A DNA stretch of 64,000 nt from Acidobacteriaceae bacterium (GTDB taxonomy: Bacteria; Acidobacteriota; Terriglobia; Terriglobales; Acidobacteriaceae), in the NCBI GenBank assembly GCA_003134995.1, contig PLDC01000005.1:248001-312000 (forward strand). Direction: 5' to 3'. Each line of letters starts with the position of its first letter. Position 1 is the first letter of the stretch. A program made the position numbers and the translations under genes. The notes under the pieces are model-generated. The model had not been told where the DNA came from. It saw nothing but the letters and a program-made list of their open reading frames with translations, and did no database searches. Of this stretch, positions 1-7,363 are shown one piece after another.

Positions 1-326
1 GTGGCAAAGAGCGTGTTGTGGCGGGATTCGGGGCGGAACAGGGTACGGATAAAGCCGTTCGCCGGTTCGAGGGCGACAATGTGTCCCGAGATGAGATGGT
101 CGATATCGCGAACCGAATGCAGGAGCGGCGCGGAGAATGGTCGGCCATTGACTTCCTGTTTGACGATGACGGCCGCGTATCCGCGAACATCGTCCGCGCG
201 TCCGTCGAGCGACGGCAAGACCAGCGCGGCGTCCTTCCTTTCGGATGCTGGAATTGGCTCCGTCGTGATGCGCGCCACAATCGGTTTCCGGAAGCCGCGT
301 GCGCTGCCTGCGGTGTGCAGTCTCAT
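1..326 (-). CDS. hxsC: HxsC, His-Xaa-Ser system radical SAM maturase (N-terminal part, cut by window edge)
   Basis: An open frame on the minus strand starts with ATG at 326 and runs off the left edge (108 codons visible). The ATG overlaps the hxsB stop as ATGA, indicating translational coupling. The visible residues contain a run resembling the pre-cluster region of HxsC: a segment reading IVALEP, then GFIRTLFRP, then SRHNTLF. In the family this precedes the radical SAM cysteine cluster, which would lie outside the window. HxsC is the second radical SAM protein of the His-Xaa-Ser system and presumably acts with HxsB on HxsA. The family call is from recall of the motif and the operon context. 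The plus-strand frames covering this stretch are antisense shadows. Confidence 0.72.
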   Translation of the reverse strand, partial: MRLHTAGSARGFRKPIVARITTEPIPASERKDAALVLPSLDGRADDVRGYAAVIVKQEVNGRPFSAPLLHSVRDIDHLISGHIVALEPANGFIRTLFRPESRHNTLFA

Positions 327-1822
327 TGGGGAAGCCCCGCTCGGAGTTCGGCCAGATTGCGGTCGGTCACCCATGCCCACAGGATATCCTGAACGTCGCG
401 ATCTCCATCGTGCAAGAGTGACATGAGGTGTTCGATGACGCGCATATTCCGCTTGCAAAAGCCGCTCGTTGCTCGGTGGCCGAACATGTCGCGCTGCGTG
501 GCGTGATGATAGACGGGATCGGCTCCGCAGAACGGCTGGAAGGCGCAGTCTGAGCACCCCGGCAACGACTGGTTGCACGCCGCCTGGAGGAGACTCACGA
601 ATGTTGGACCCGTGAATATCTGGTCCCGCGAATGCGTGAGCACGTTGCCCAGCCTGAAGGTGTAATCTCCCATTTCGGCGAGCATCCGGGATTCGTCCGT
701 CGCATGCACGTCTCCGTCGTAGTTGTAGACGAGCACGTTCAGCCCCGCACCGGACGGAGACTGGAGATCAACATAACCGGTTCCGTCAGGTGTAAGGATT
801 TTCTGGAGCAGGATCTTCGTGTAAATCTCGACGAGGTTGTAACCCTTCTTATTCAGTTCAAGAATGTGCCGAAGGCCCGTCCGGTAGAATTCCAGGAACG
901 CATCCATCTGGTAGCCGGTCCGGTGACTGCTTTTGATCGCAAATCCGTATGGGCTGATCGGCCTCAGGAAAATCGTGTGGAATGACTGTCGCACGTATTC
1001 ATCGATGATCTCCGTAGGATGCTGGAGGGAGAGCTGCGTGGTCGTCATGAGGGCGGCGACTTGGCCGTAACCTAACGCACGGCGAGCCCGCTTTATCCCG
1101 TCGATGGCAACCCGGTAACTGTCTCCTTCCGGTCGCGGGCGATTTGCGTTGTGGATGAACTCCGGTCCATCCAGCGAAGTCGAAAGCTTGATCCGCTCCG
1201 TCTTGCAGTAGTCAAGGATGTCGTCGGTCAAGAACGCCAAATTTGAAGTGATGACGATGTCCAGTTCCTTATTGAGTCGGGCAGCGCCCGGCTTCGCGAT
1301 TGAAACGATGTACTTGATTGTGTCAAAGGCTAAGAGCGGCTCTCCTCCCTGGAGTTCGAGCGTGAGATGCGGGGAGGGAGATTGCAGCATCATATCGACC
1401 GCTGCGGCGGCCACGTCCTGCGGCATGTCGAATTCGCCCTTGTTGACCGTCTGTCGCGACACTTGGCAGTAGTGGCAGGAATGATCGCACCGCAGCGTCA
1501 CGACGAAAATGTGCAACTTGGTCGATCCATGTATGAACTCGAATTTGGTCCGGTACTTTGACGCGAGAACATCGAGTAGAGGCGAGGAGTAATCATCATA
1601 GAGGAAATGTTTCGCCTTGAGGGTGGTGTATATCTCGTCGGCGGGGCGCAACGCCCGTCTCACGATTTTCTCGGCGGTGCCGCGAGGCGCGAGCAGGAAT
1701 TCGCCGCATTCGTTGACGAGGATTTCAGTCTGCTTATTGAGGCGATGAAACCGGAACGGCAGGAGACGATAGCTGCCGTTGGAAGACGTGAAATCCGTTA
1801 CGGGTGAGAACGACCTCGCCAC
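323..1822 (-). CDS. hxsB: HxsB, His-Xaa-Ser system radical SAM maturase
   Basis: A 499-residue protein with a radical SAM [4Fe-4S] motif CX3CX2C at Cys112, Cys116 and Cys119 (within RCDHSCHYCQ). It also has a Cys-rich SPASM-like C-terminal region (about residues 413-455, with CNQSLPGCSDC and QPFCGADP). Such proteins use S-adenosylmethionine to generate a radical and modify ribosomal peptides in the cytoplasm. The likely substrate is the His-x-Ser repeat protein encoded two genes upstream. The start is GTG at 1822, preceded by GGGGAGA about 8 bases upstream and 14 bases after the hxsD stop. The length and the N-terminal region before the SAM domain match what I recall of HxsB. The chemistry performed by this family has not, to my knowledge, been established. 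Confidence 0.88.
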   Translation of the reverse strand: MARSFSPVTDFTSSNGSYRLLPFRFHRLNKQTEILVNECGEFLLAPRGTAEKIVRRALRPADEIYTTLKAKHFLYDDYSSPLLDVLASKYRTKFEFIHGSTKLHIFVVTLRCDHSCHYCQVSRQTVNKGEFDMPQDVAAAAVDMMLQSPSPHLTLELQGGEPLLAFDTIKYIVSIAKPGAARLNKELDIVITSNLAFLTDDILDYCKTERIKLSTSLDGPEFIHNANRPRPEGDSYRVAIDGIKRARRALGYGQVAALMTTTQLSLQHPTEIIDEYVRQSFHTIFLRPISPYGFAIKSSHRTGYQMDAFLEFYRTGLRHILELNKKGYNLVEIYTKILLQKILTPDGTGYVDLQSPSGAGLNVLVYNYDGDVHATDESRMLAEMGDYTFRLGNVLTHSRDQIFTGPTFVSLLQAACNQSLPGCSDCAFQPFCGADPVYHHATQRDMFGHRATSGFCKRNMRVIEHLMSLLHDGDRDVQDILWAWVTDRNLAELRAGLPQ

Positions 1823-1836
1823 TGCTTCTGTCTCCC

Positions 1837-2283
1837 CTATTCACCGGACTTATTAGTAGAGATGCTGATCAGATCCCCTGGTTTCGCGCCGCTCTGTGCA
1901 ACGGGGTCCTCGAACGTTCCGGGCGGTGGGTCTTCCAATACCCCGGACTCGGCGAACGCTTTTGCGATAATCAATTCCCGGACCCCGGCAGTTTCCGCTT
2001 GAATCTCTACGCGCAGTTGCGAATCGAGCAGGGCGTCGTAGATGTCGGGCAGCCATTCGTCGATTTTTCTCACGTTCGGTTGGTCGAGCGTCGGGGAAGA
2101 CACGCGCAGCCCAACCGTTACTGCCAGTAACTCGTCCGTCTCGTTCAAATGAAAGTAGAGGTCCCTGCCAAACCAGTAGCACGCTCGGAGAACGGCGGAT
2201 TTTGAATAGACCTTCTTGTCGATTGCAATGGTCGCGGCGGTGTGCTGATCGTTAAACTCGACGTGACCGAATTGCACACTCAT
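1837..2283 (-). CDS. hxsD: HxsD, His-Xaa-Ser system protein
   Basis: A 148-residue soluble protein with no signal peptide or membrane segment. Features of the N-terminal half (a KVYSKSAVLRACYWFGRD segment at about residues 24-41, followed by FHL and later LLDSQLRVEI) resemble HxsD, a small non-enzymatic component found in all His-Xaa-Ser loci. It may serve as a peptide-recognition or scaffold protein for the two radical SAM enzymes, but this is inference. Its ATG overlaps the hxsA stop as ATGA, and hxsB follows after 14 bases, so A, D and B are tightly co-transcribed. The C-terminal tail beyond about residue 105 looks less conserved and may be lineage-specific. Confidence 0.8.
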   Translation of the reverse strand: MSVQFGHVEFNDQHTAATIAIDKKVYSKSAVLRACYWFGRDLYFHLNETDELLAVTVGLRVSSPTLDQPNVRKIDEWLPDIYDALLDSQLRVEIQAETAGVRELIIAKAFAESGVLEDPPPGTFEDPVAQSGAKPGDLISISTNKSGE

Positions 2284-2627
2284 ATCGCCCGGGAAACGTG
2301 CGAAGAATGGGACGAGTGCGAGGAATGTGAAGAATGAGATGAGTGTGAGGCGTGGGACGCGTGCGAGGCGTGGGACGCATGCGAAGAATGGGACGAGTGC
2401 TGCGCGATCATCTTCAATCCATTCATCGTCTTTCTGAGCACCAGTTTCGATGGTAACCGATGTTCGCTGCCGGGCTGGACCACCCGAGAGGTGTTTTCCG
2501 GAGGAACCGGAAGCGTCGGGGAAGCGACTAACGGAGAAGAATTGCTGAAAGCAACGGTGCCGCCTAGCAAAAGCGCCAGCTTCGTGGAGATTCTTCGGAA
2601 AAACGCTCTTAACGTTTGCTCATCCAT
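2280..2627 (-). CDS. hxsA: HxsA, His-Xaa-Ser repeat peptide precursor
   Basis: A 115-residue protein (118 if the GTG at 2636 is used). The ATG at 2627 is preferred because GGGGTG lies a few bases upstream of it. The N-terminal third holds a hydrophobic segment (residues about 17-27) that could be a signal or membrane anchor. The C-terminus is 12 uninterrupted His-x-Ser triplets with x being Ser (7), Ala (4) or Val (1), followed by Arg-Ala-Ile and the stop. This is the hallmark of HxsA, the presumed substrate of HxsB and HxsC. As the first gene of the operon it is positioned to be made in excess over the enzymes. The mature product and its role are unknown. Confidence 0.9.
   Translation of the reverse strand: MDEQTLRAFFRRISTKLALLLGGTVAFSNSSPLVASPTLPVPPENTSRVVQPGSEHRLPSKLVLRKTMNGLKMIAQHSSHSSHASHASHASHASHSSHSSHSSHSSHSSHVSRAI
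2292..2399 (-). repeat. 12 x 9-bp tandem repeat encoding (His-x-Ser)12
   Basis: 108 bases made of twelve 9-bp units, each encoding one His-x-Ser triplet at the 3' end of hxsA. The units differ by a few bases, mainly at the x codon and at third positions. That leaves a near-microsatellite that could expand or contract in frame by slippage. Confidence 0.9.
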
Positions 2628-2636
2628 ATCTATCAC

Positions 2637-2951
2637 CCCGAATGGCCAAACGTTACATGCCTGATGGTCCGCCAGGTCAAGTATCAGGTGTGTTATTGGC
2701 TAGAATATCACCTAGTGCGGCTTATGGACTCCGTATCGATTATTGGTCCTCGGATTAGCACGCTTGCTTACCTTTGATAACGTTTGGATACCTCCAAGAC
2801 AAATAAAGTTGGCACTACACTTGCAGGACGGGAATGTTTGTTTAAGCCAATGTTTATGCTGAAATCAATGTGTAATCGGTCGGATTTACGGCCTGACAAT
2901 GCCGCATTGCCAGCCTTAGATTTATATATCATTGTGCAAATGTTTAAAATA
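2637..2951. other. AT-rich intergenic region between divergent hxsA and integrase genes
   Basis: About 315 bases with visibly lower GC than the flanks and no convincing gene. It must hold the promoters of both the hxs operon (leftward) and the integrase (rightward). The integrase frame stays open through much of it (from 2784), but that stretch has no recognisable domain and no ribosome binding site, so I treat it as non-coding. Confidence 0.5.
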
Positions 2952-4067
2952 ATGGGCACCTACAAACGCGGCAAAACCTACTGGTACAAATTTCAGTGGC
3001 AAGGGAAGAGTATCCGAAAGTCCACCAAGCAGCGCAACGACAAAGTTGCGCGCGATATGGAGAGTGCACACCGCACTTCTTTGGCAAAGGGTGAGGTAGG
3101 AATCAGAGAAAAGAAGCCCGCGCCTCTGCTGAAGGACTTCCTCAAGAATGATTTCCTGCCCTTCGCTCAAACTAGACACAAGTACAAGCCCATGACATTG
3201 CGCTATTATCGACAGGGGTGTGACCTGCTCACCAAGTCCAATCTCGGCGGCCTGCGTCTGGATGAATTTTCCGACCAGCAAGCGCAAGAATTCGCAAGAA
3301 AACACGCTGTGTTGTCGCCTTCTGGAATTAACCGTGGTCTGCGAACATTGCGCCGTTCCCTCAATCTGGCTTTTGAGTGGGCGAAGCTTGAACGGCCCGT
3401 GAAGATCACTCTGGCACCCGGCGAACACCAGCGTGATCGGGTTCTAACTGATACGGAGATCACGAAGTATCTAGACGCCTGTCCGCAACCGTGGAAGGAT
3501 TGTGCGACCTTGATCGTCGATGAGGGATTCCGCCCGTCTGAGGTCTTCGCCCTCGAATGGCAGCATATTCTCCTGCATGATGACGACTCCGGCTTTATTC
3601 AGATCGCAGAAGGCAAGTCCAAAGCCGCAAAGCGTACCCTGCCCATGACTCCTAGAGTGCATGGCGTCCTTTCGGCCCGGTGGGAATCTGCCGGTAAGCC
3701 CGTCGCAGGCTTCCTCTTTCCCAGCGCTGGCAAGAGTGGACACGTCAGTCAGGATGGAACGAAAGACCAGCATAAGAAGGCTCTAGAGAATTCCGGCGTA
3801 GTTGCCTTTGTGCCTTATGTCCTGCGCCACACTGCCTTGACGAACTTGGGAGAGCGGGCTGGGGGTGACGTGTTCGTGCTGGCCCGGATCGCCGGACACT
3901 CAACCATCGCTGTAACACAGCGGTACATCCATCCCCAAGCTGATGCTATTGGCCGCGTTTTCGCCGCTGCACTTCCCAAGGTGGGCACAAAATTGGGCAC
4001 AGCGAGAAAGCCGCGCAAAACGAGAGCGCCAAGAGCAAGCCAGCAAATGCTCCTGAAGTCCGCATAA
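2952..4067 (+). CDS. Tyrosine recombinase / phage-type integrase
   Basis: A 371-residue site-specific recombinase. An N-terminal SAM-like arm/core-binding region (about residues 60-145) precedes the catalytic domain. Catalytic residues are visible: Arg194 in GFRPSEV, a Lys-rich box around residues 222-228, Arg292 in YVLRHT, His316 in AGHST and the nucleophile Tyr325 in TQRYIHP. The first His of the usual HxLRHT box is Tyr here (Tyr289), a variant I associate with other acidobacterial integrases. The start at MGTYKRG was chosen because homologues usually begin this way; the frame is open upstream to 2784 and an ATG also lies at 2940. The gene abuts the 3' end of tRNA-Leu, its likely attachment site. 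Confidence 0.88.
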   Translation: MGTYKRGKTYWYKFQWQGKSIRKSTKQRNDKVARDMESAHRTSLAKGEVGIREKKPAPLLKDFLKNDFLPFAQTRHKYKPMTLRYYRQGCDLLTKSNLGGLRLDEFSDQQAQEFARKHAVLSPSGINRGLRTLRRSLNLAFEWAKLERPVKITLAPGEHQRDRVLTDTEITKYLDACPQPWKDCATLIVDEGFRPSEVFALEWQHILLHDDDSGFIQIAEGKSKAAKRTLPMTPRVHGVLSARWESAGKPVAGFLFPSAGKSGHVSQDGTKDQHKKALENSGVVAFVPYVLRHTALTNLGERAGGDVFVLARIAGHSTIAVTQRYIHPQADAIGRVFAAALPKVGTKLGTARKPRKTRAPRASQQMLLKSA

Positions 4068-4080
4068 ATATTGTGTTTAG

Positions 4081-4169
4081 TGGTGCCGGGAGGGGGAATC
4101 GAACCCCCACAGTCCTTTCGGACCTGCGGATTTTAAGTCCGCTGCGTCTGCCAATTTCGCCATCCCGGC
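4081..4169 (-). tRNA. tRNA-Leu, anticodon UAA
   Basis: An 89-base cloverleaf with an encoded CCA end at 4081. The acceptor arms are GCCGGGA and TCCCGGC, with discriminator A. The anticodon stem is GCGGA/TCCGC around the loop CTTAAAA, giving anticodon TAA (reads UUA). A long variable arm (GGTCC...GGACT region) marks it as a class II tRNA, and the T loop GTTCGATTC is canonical. The 3' end faces the integrase gene and is the presumed attachment core. Confidence 0.96.
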
Positions 4170-4271
4170 AACTCCAGCACGTGTTATCGTCCGAGTTGTT
4201 GCCAGTATTGCACAGCCGCAGAGCCTCTGCCAGTTGACGCCAAGCAGAAATTACACCTGAGAAATACGCGC

Positions 4272-4304
4272 AAAAAAGCCGCGAGGACTTGCGTCGCGGC
4301 CTTC
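4272..4304 (-). terminator. Rho-independent terminator after the DUF5818-like gene
   Basis: Read on the minus strand, GCCGCGA and TCGCGGC form a 7-bp GC stem around a 9-base loop, followed by a run of six T. It lies about 35 bases past the stop of the gene ending at 4336. Confidence 0.75.
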
Positions 4305-4335
4305 TTCACTTATTTTTGTTTCTTAGCCACCCGGC

Positions 4336-4746
4336 TTATTGCAAACGAATCAGCTTCCCACTCGCATCCAGCGTGCCATGCACCCTGACTTTCTTGTTTT
4401 CGTATTTCTGTAATTGATCCTGATGATCGAGGTCGTAGTTGTTTCCGGTGGTTGCATTCTGAAGCACATACTTGTCACCCGATTTCATGATCGTTCCTGT
4501 AAAGCTCTGGACATCCGCCGATTGTGCAGCCGGACCCTGAGAGTCGGGAGCCTGATGTCCCGCCTGATCGGGCGTTTGGCTCGGCGTCTGGTTCGGCTGC
4601 GCCTGGTCTGGAGTCGCGGGCGATTGCGCTTGCCGAGCCGTAGGCTCTGACTGCGGCGTCGTTTGCTGCGCGTTAAGCGCAATGCCCGCGCTCAAGAAAA
4701 GGATCACAGCGCTAATAAACCAGGAAGACCGAACTTGTTTCGTCAT
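4336..4746 (-). CDS. Secreted DUF5818-like protein
   Basis: A 136-residue exported protein. Residues 1-27 form a signal peptide (hydrophobic stretch WFISAVILFLSAGIALNAQ). A Gln/Pro/Ala/Thr-rich, probably disordered linker (about 28-80) follows. The small C-terminal domain contains FTGTIMKSGDKYVL and VRVHGTLDASGKL. The domain resembles DUF5818, a small beta domain common in acidobacterial secreted proteins; the function is unknown. The ATG at 4746 has GGAGG five bases upstream; an in-frame GTG four codons earlier lies inside that site and is unlikely. It stands alone, with its own terminator. Confidence 0.7.
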   Translation of the reverse strand: MTKQVRSSWFISAVILFLSAGIALNAQQTTPQSEPTARQAQSPATPDQAQPNQTPSQTPDQAGHQAPDSQGPAAQSADVQSFTGTIMKSGDKYVLQNATTGNNYDLDHQDQLQKYENKKVRVHGTLDASGKLIRLQ

Positions 4747-4914
4747 GAAAGCCTCCACAAGATTTTGAGACGGCAGCGCTGTTCGATCCGCTCACGCCGA
4801 CTTGCTCGTATCAGCGTCGTACGAAAGGCTCTTCGCGGACCATACAGCAAAGTACGTACCGCACCCGCAAATTCACTCCCAGTTGAGCGCGTTCGAGTGA
4901 GCGTATTCCGTTGC

Positions 4915-5373
4915 TTAAGTCGAGCGCTGCCTGCGCATGTGATAAATCAGATATATGATGATCGCAACATTGAGCACCAACACCCCTACTTTGACAAAAC
5001 TGAAATGCCGGTAGATTTCGTACACCTCAACCGGCACCAGAGAACTCGTGATAATAACGGTGAGCCACTCCCCCCAGCGCTTGCGCAACCACAAGCCCGT
5101 TCCCTCAGCCAGAAATAGCCCTGCATAGATGAAACTGCCTAACCCAAGTTTCTTGATCTGTTCGGGACTCACATGAGCGGATTTCTCCAGGGCCAAATTG
5201 ACATAATGGCTTCCCGAGTCAAGCCTCATCGCTTCACACCAGTGCTCAAGCACGTCCCCGACGTTTCTGTGAAGGAGCCGAAACAGTCCCACGCCAAGCG
5301 CGATCAGCAATGCGGCCTTGAGAAATTTGAATATGGCGATCAGCCGTAACAGCAGATCATCTGACGATTTCAT
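4915..5373 (-). CDS. DUF2127 family membrane protein
   Basis: A 152-residue integral membrane protein with three to four hydrophobic segments (about residues 10-32, 78-95, 103-118 and 125-145). The pattern of an N-terminal FKFLKAALLIALGVGLF segment, a central loop and LFLAEGTGLWLRKRWGEWLTVI fits the DUF2127 family, whose function is unknown. It ends in a basic MRRQR tail expected on the cytoplasmic side. No operon partner is evident. Confidence 0.75.
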   Translation of the reverse strand: MKSSDDLLLRLIAIFKFLKAALLIALGVGLFRLLHRNVGDVLEHWCEAMRLDSGSHYVNLALEKSAHVSPEQIKKLGLGSFIYAGLFLAEGTGLWLRKRWGEWLTVIITSSLVPVEVYEIYRHFSFVKVGVLVLNVAIIIYLIYHMRRQRST

Positions 5374-5657
5374 GCAGAGCCATTATGCCTGAAGCTGAAT
5401 CGACAACACCCTGCCCAGCCCTCTTATTTCGAGGACTGAGCAATTGTGAACAGTCTCAAATGTGCCTCGGCGGTAGAGGTTCACGTACGGTAGGAAAAGA
5501 TGTGAAGGGACTATGCGGCCTCCGTGGTCGTTTGTTCCTCTGATGGCGCAGCCGGGATCACACACCAACCAGTTATCGAACGCCGGCCTGCGCCATTTCT
5601 CTTTCTTGCGGTCGCACAGACCGTCGTTCGACGTCGGGCCGACACGTCTCCGGAGCG

Positions 5658-5960
5658 TCAAGCGGTGTGGCGTTCCTTAAACTCCTCAATCTTGACCTTT
5701 GCCTTTTCTTTCGTGTCGTCCACCGACTGGCTGACGCTCTCCCGTTTCCGGGCGGCCTTCTCGGAAGCCGCTTCCTTGTGCGATTCCTGGATCTGGTTCG
5801 CGGCGTCCTTCGCGTTGCCCCATGTCTCCTGCACCGCACCCTTGGTTTGGTTGACCACACCTTTGTCGGCAAGCTTTTCGTTGCCCACACCTTCACCAAC
5901 ACTGCGCTCTACTTTCCCCACGGCCTGCTTAACCTTGCCAGCGACCTGATCCTTATTCAT
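5658..5960 (-). CDS. CsbD family stress-response protein
   Basis: A 100-residue, highly charged, predicted helical protein. It begins MNKDQVAGKVKQAVGK and has the CsbD-type pattern KGxxxETxGNAKD in the middle (about residues 39-53). CsbD-like proteins are general-stress proteins of unknown biochemical role. The start is secure: GGAGGAACTC immediately precedes the ATG at 5960. The C-terminal third is Lys/Glu-rich and likely a long amphipathic helix. It is adjacent to a gene for a very basic protein on the same strand. Confidence 0.88.
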   Translation of the reverse strand: MNKDQVAGKVKQAVGKVERSVGEGVGNEKLADKGVVNQTKGAVQETWGNAKDAANQIQESHKEAASEKAARKRESVSQSVDDTKEKAKVKIEEFKERHTA

Positions 5961-6017
5961 GAGTTCCTCCGTTGAAACATTAGTTGCGTCATTTCTGAAT
6001 GCGGTTGGGGCCAGACA

Positions 6018-6326
6018 CTACCTCTTGCGGATTTTATTTTTCTTCTTTACGGCAGCGCGCGGCTTCTTCTTACCTGCGGCGGCAGCTTTTTTCTTCTGTT
6101 TCTTCTTAGCGGCGGCTTTGACTGGAGTCGGCAAGTCCTGCTTGGAAGATTTCGAAGTACGTTTCGCAGTGCGTTTCGAAGCATGTTTCGAGATGCTTTT
6201 CGAGGCGCGATGGTGCCCGTGCTGCAGCGGCTCGATGCGCGCAGCTTCTTCGTCCGTTCGCAACTGAGTATCCGCAGCTTTCTGCCGTTCTTCCTCAAGA
6301 TATTCCGGAATCGTTTGAGTAGTCAT
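6018..6326 (-). CDS. Lys-rich basic protein, histone H1-like tail
   Basis: A 102-residue protein beginning MTTQTIPEYLEEERQ (ATG at 6326). A short acidic helical N-terminus (about residues 1-35) is followed by a Lys/Ala/Ser-rich, strongly basic tail with runs of KKK. Such composition is typical of bacterial H1-like or nucleic-acid-binding tails. No conserved domain is recognised, so DNA or RNA binding is inferred from composition only. An upstream extension of ten codons exists but lacks support. It lies 57 bases upstream of the CsbD-like gene on the same strand and may share its promoter. Confidence 0.55.
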   Translation of the reverse strand: MTTQTIPEYLEEERQKAADTQLRTDEEAARIEPLQHGHHRASKSISKHASKRTAKRTSKSSKQDLPTPVKAAAKKKQKKKAAAAGKKKPRAAVKKKNKIRKR

Positions 6327-6427
6327 AACTGAGAGTGTGCCAGAACATCTCCGCACAATCTGTTCAATTTAGGCCACTCACACATAATTTATTGGCGCCA
6401 CACATAACGTAAAGCTCGCCACCGTCT

Positions 6428-7363
6428 CTACTGAGCCGTATACCAACGAACATAATCCACCTTCATCGGCTGCGGATTCTTGAGGCCGCCCGTCGATCCG
6501 CCGAGAGTGCCACCAATCGCCACATTCAAGATTGTGAAAAGATCGGCATTGAATGGCCAAATATCTCCCGCCGGCAGGCTGCTCGGAGTAACGGTGAAGA
6601 ACGGCGACGATGCGTTATCTACAAAGAACTGCATTTCATTCTCCGTCCAAATGATTCCGTAGGTGTGGTAGGCGGTGTCGTTCGCTTCTCCTCTGGGAAA
6701 GGTATAACGCGCTCCGATCCCGTCGCCCCCAGTCTTCTCCGTGTGAATCGTGGACTGATTTCCTCCAGTGCCCGGGCCACTATCCACCTGCGTACTCCAG
6801 ATCTCCATGATGTCGGCTTCGCCGCAAGTCGGCCAGCCGACGGTATTGATGTTGCTGCCCAGCGTCCAAAAAGCTGGCCACAGACCCTGAGACGCCGTAC
6901 TCGGCGCCTGAATACTCGCCTCGAAAACGCCGTACTCAAAATTCTGAATTCCTTCCGTAGTCATGCGGGCTGAAATCCAAGTTCCATCCACATTTCGCGG
7001 CTGAATAATCAGGTGCCCGCTGCCATCGATGTAAACCGGCGCGGTCGACGTGCTGAATGTTGTAGGACACTGCGACGGATTGCCCGAGTATCCCGGAGGT
7101 CCGCAGTAAACTTCAACCTCGTTGTTTCCCCAGCCGTCATTATTTCCAAGGTCGTAGTTCCACGCCGTTGTCGACGGAGGACCCGCCGCGCCAGTAAATT
7201 CCTGGCACCACGTCGGCGTGTACGTCGTCGACCCGATAGTAATATTCGAAACGCCGCTGCAGTTGCCGCTTCCGCCGCTTCCTGCGGCAAACGCGACACC
7301 GGCCAGACACATCAGAACCGCGGCACAGGTCGCGGCAAAGCTACCAATAGATTTTATTTTCAT
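6428..7363 (-). CDS. Secreted GH16 family beta-glucanase
   Basis: A 311-residue protein with a signal peptide (residues 1-26, ending in VAFA) and a glycoside hydrolase family 16 domain. The catalytic signature ExDxxE is intact: Glu182, Asp184 and Glu187 in GEADIMEIW. Upstream motifs typical of laminarinase-type GH16 are present, such as NNEVEVY (about 80-86) and LWPAFWTLG (about 161-169). The predicted reaction is endo-hydrolysis of beta-1,3 or mixed beta-1,3-1,4-glucans outside the cell. It is the last gene of a three-gene operon: its ATG overlaps the stop of the DsbA-like gene as ATGA, so translation is coupled. Substrate choice between laminarin and lichenan cannot be told from the sequence. 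Confidence 0.9.
   Translation of the reverse strand: MKIKSIGSFAATCAAVLMCLAGVAFAAGSGGSGNCSGVSNITIGSTTYTPTWCQEFTGAAGPPSTTAWNYDLGNNDGWGNNEVEVYCGPPGYSGNPSQCPTTFSTSTAPVYIDGSGHLIIQPRNVDGTWISARMTTEGIQNFEYGVFEASIQAPSTASQGLWPAFWTLGSNINTVGWPTCGEADIMEIWSTQVDSGPGTGGNQSTIHTEKTGGDGIGARYTFPRGEANDTAYHTYGIIWTENEMQFFVDNASSPFFTVTPSSLPAGDIWPFNADLFTILNVAIGGTLGGSTGGLKNPQPMKVDYVRWYTAQ

Larger units (their letters stand above)
1..4169. mobile_element. Right end of a probable integrative element at tRNA-Leu(UAA), carrying an Hxs operon
   Basis: A tyrosine recombinase gene (2952-4067) ends 13 bases from the 3' end of a tRNA-Leu gene (4081-4169). This is the standard geometry for an element integrated into a tRNA 3' end, with the integrase just inside the boundary. 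The hxsA-D-B-C operon lies on the far side of the integrase, so it is plausibly cargo. The other boundary, where a copy of the tRNA 3' end would be expected, lies left of the window. Integration at this tRNA is an inference from gene order; no attachment repeat can be seen inside the window. Confidence 0.5.

Noticed and set aside
1-426. Plus-strand open frames at the left edge
   Set aside because: They run antisense to hxsC and hxsB, have Arg-rich composition typical of shadow frames and no recognisable domain.
2784-2951. N-terminal extension of the integrase frame
   Set aside because: It adds 56 residues with no ribosome binding site and no family match, before the usual MGTYKRG-like start; the stretch is AT-rich promoter-like DNA.
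5383-5661. 92-residue minus-strand frame between the DUF2127 and CsbD genes
   Set aside because: No start signal, no domain, and a composition unlike its neighbours. I see no support for a gene.
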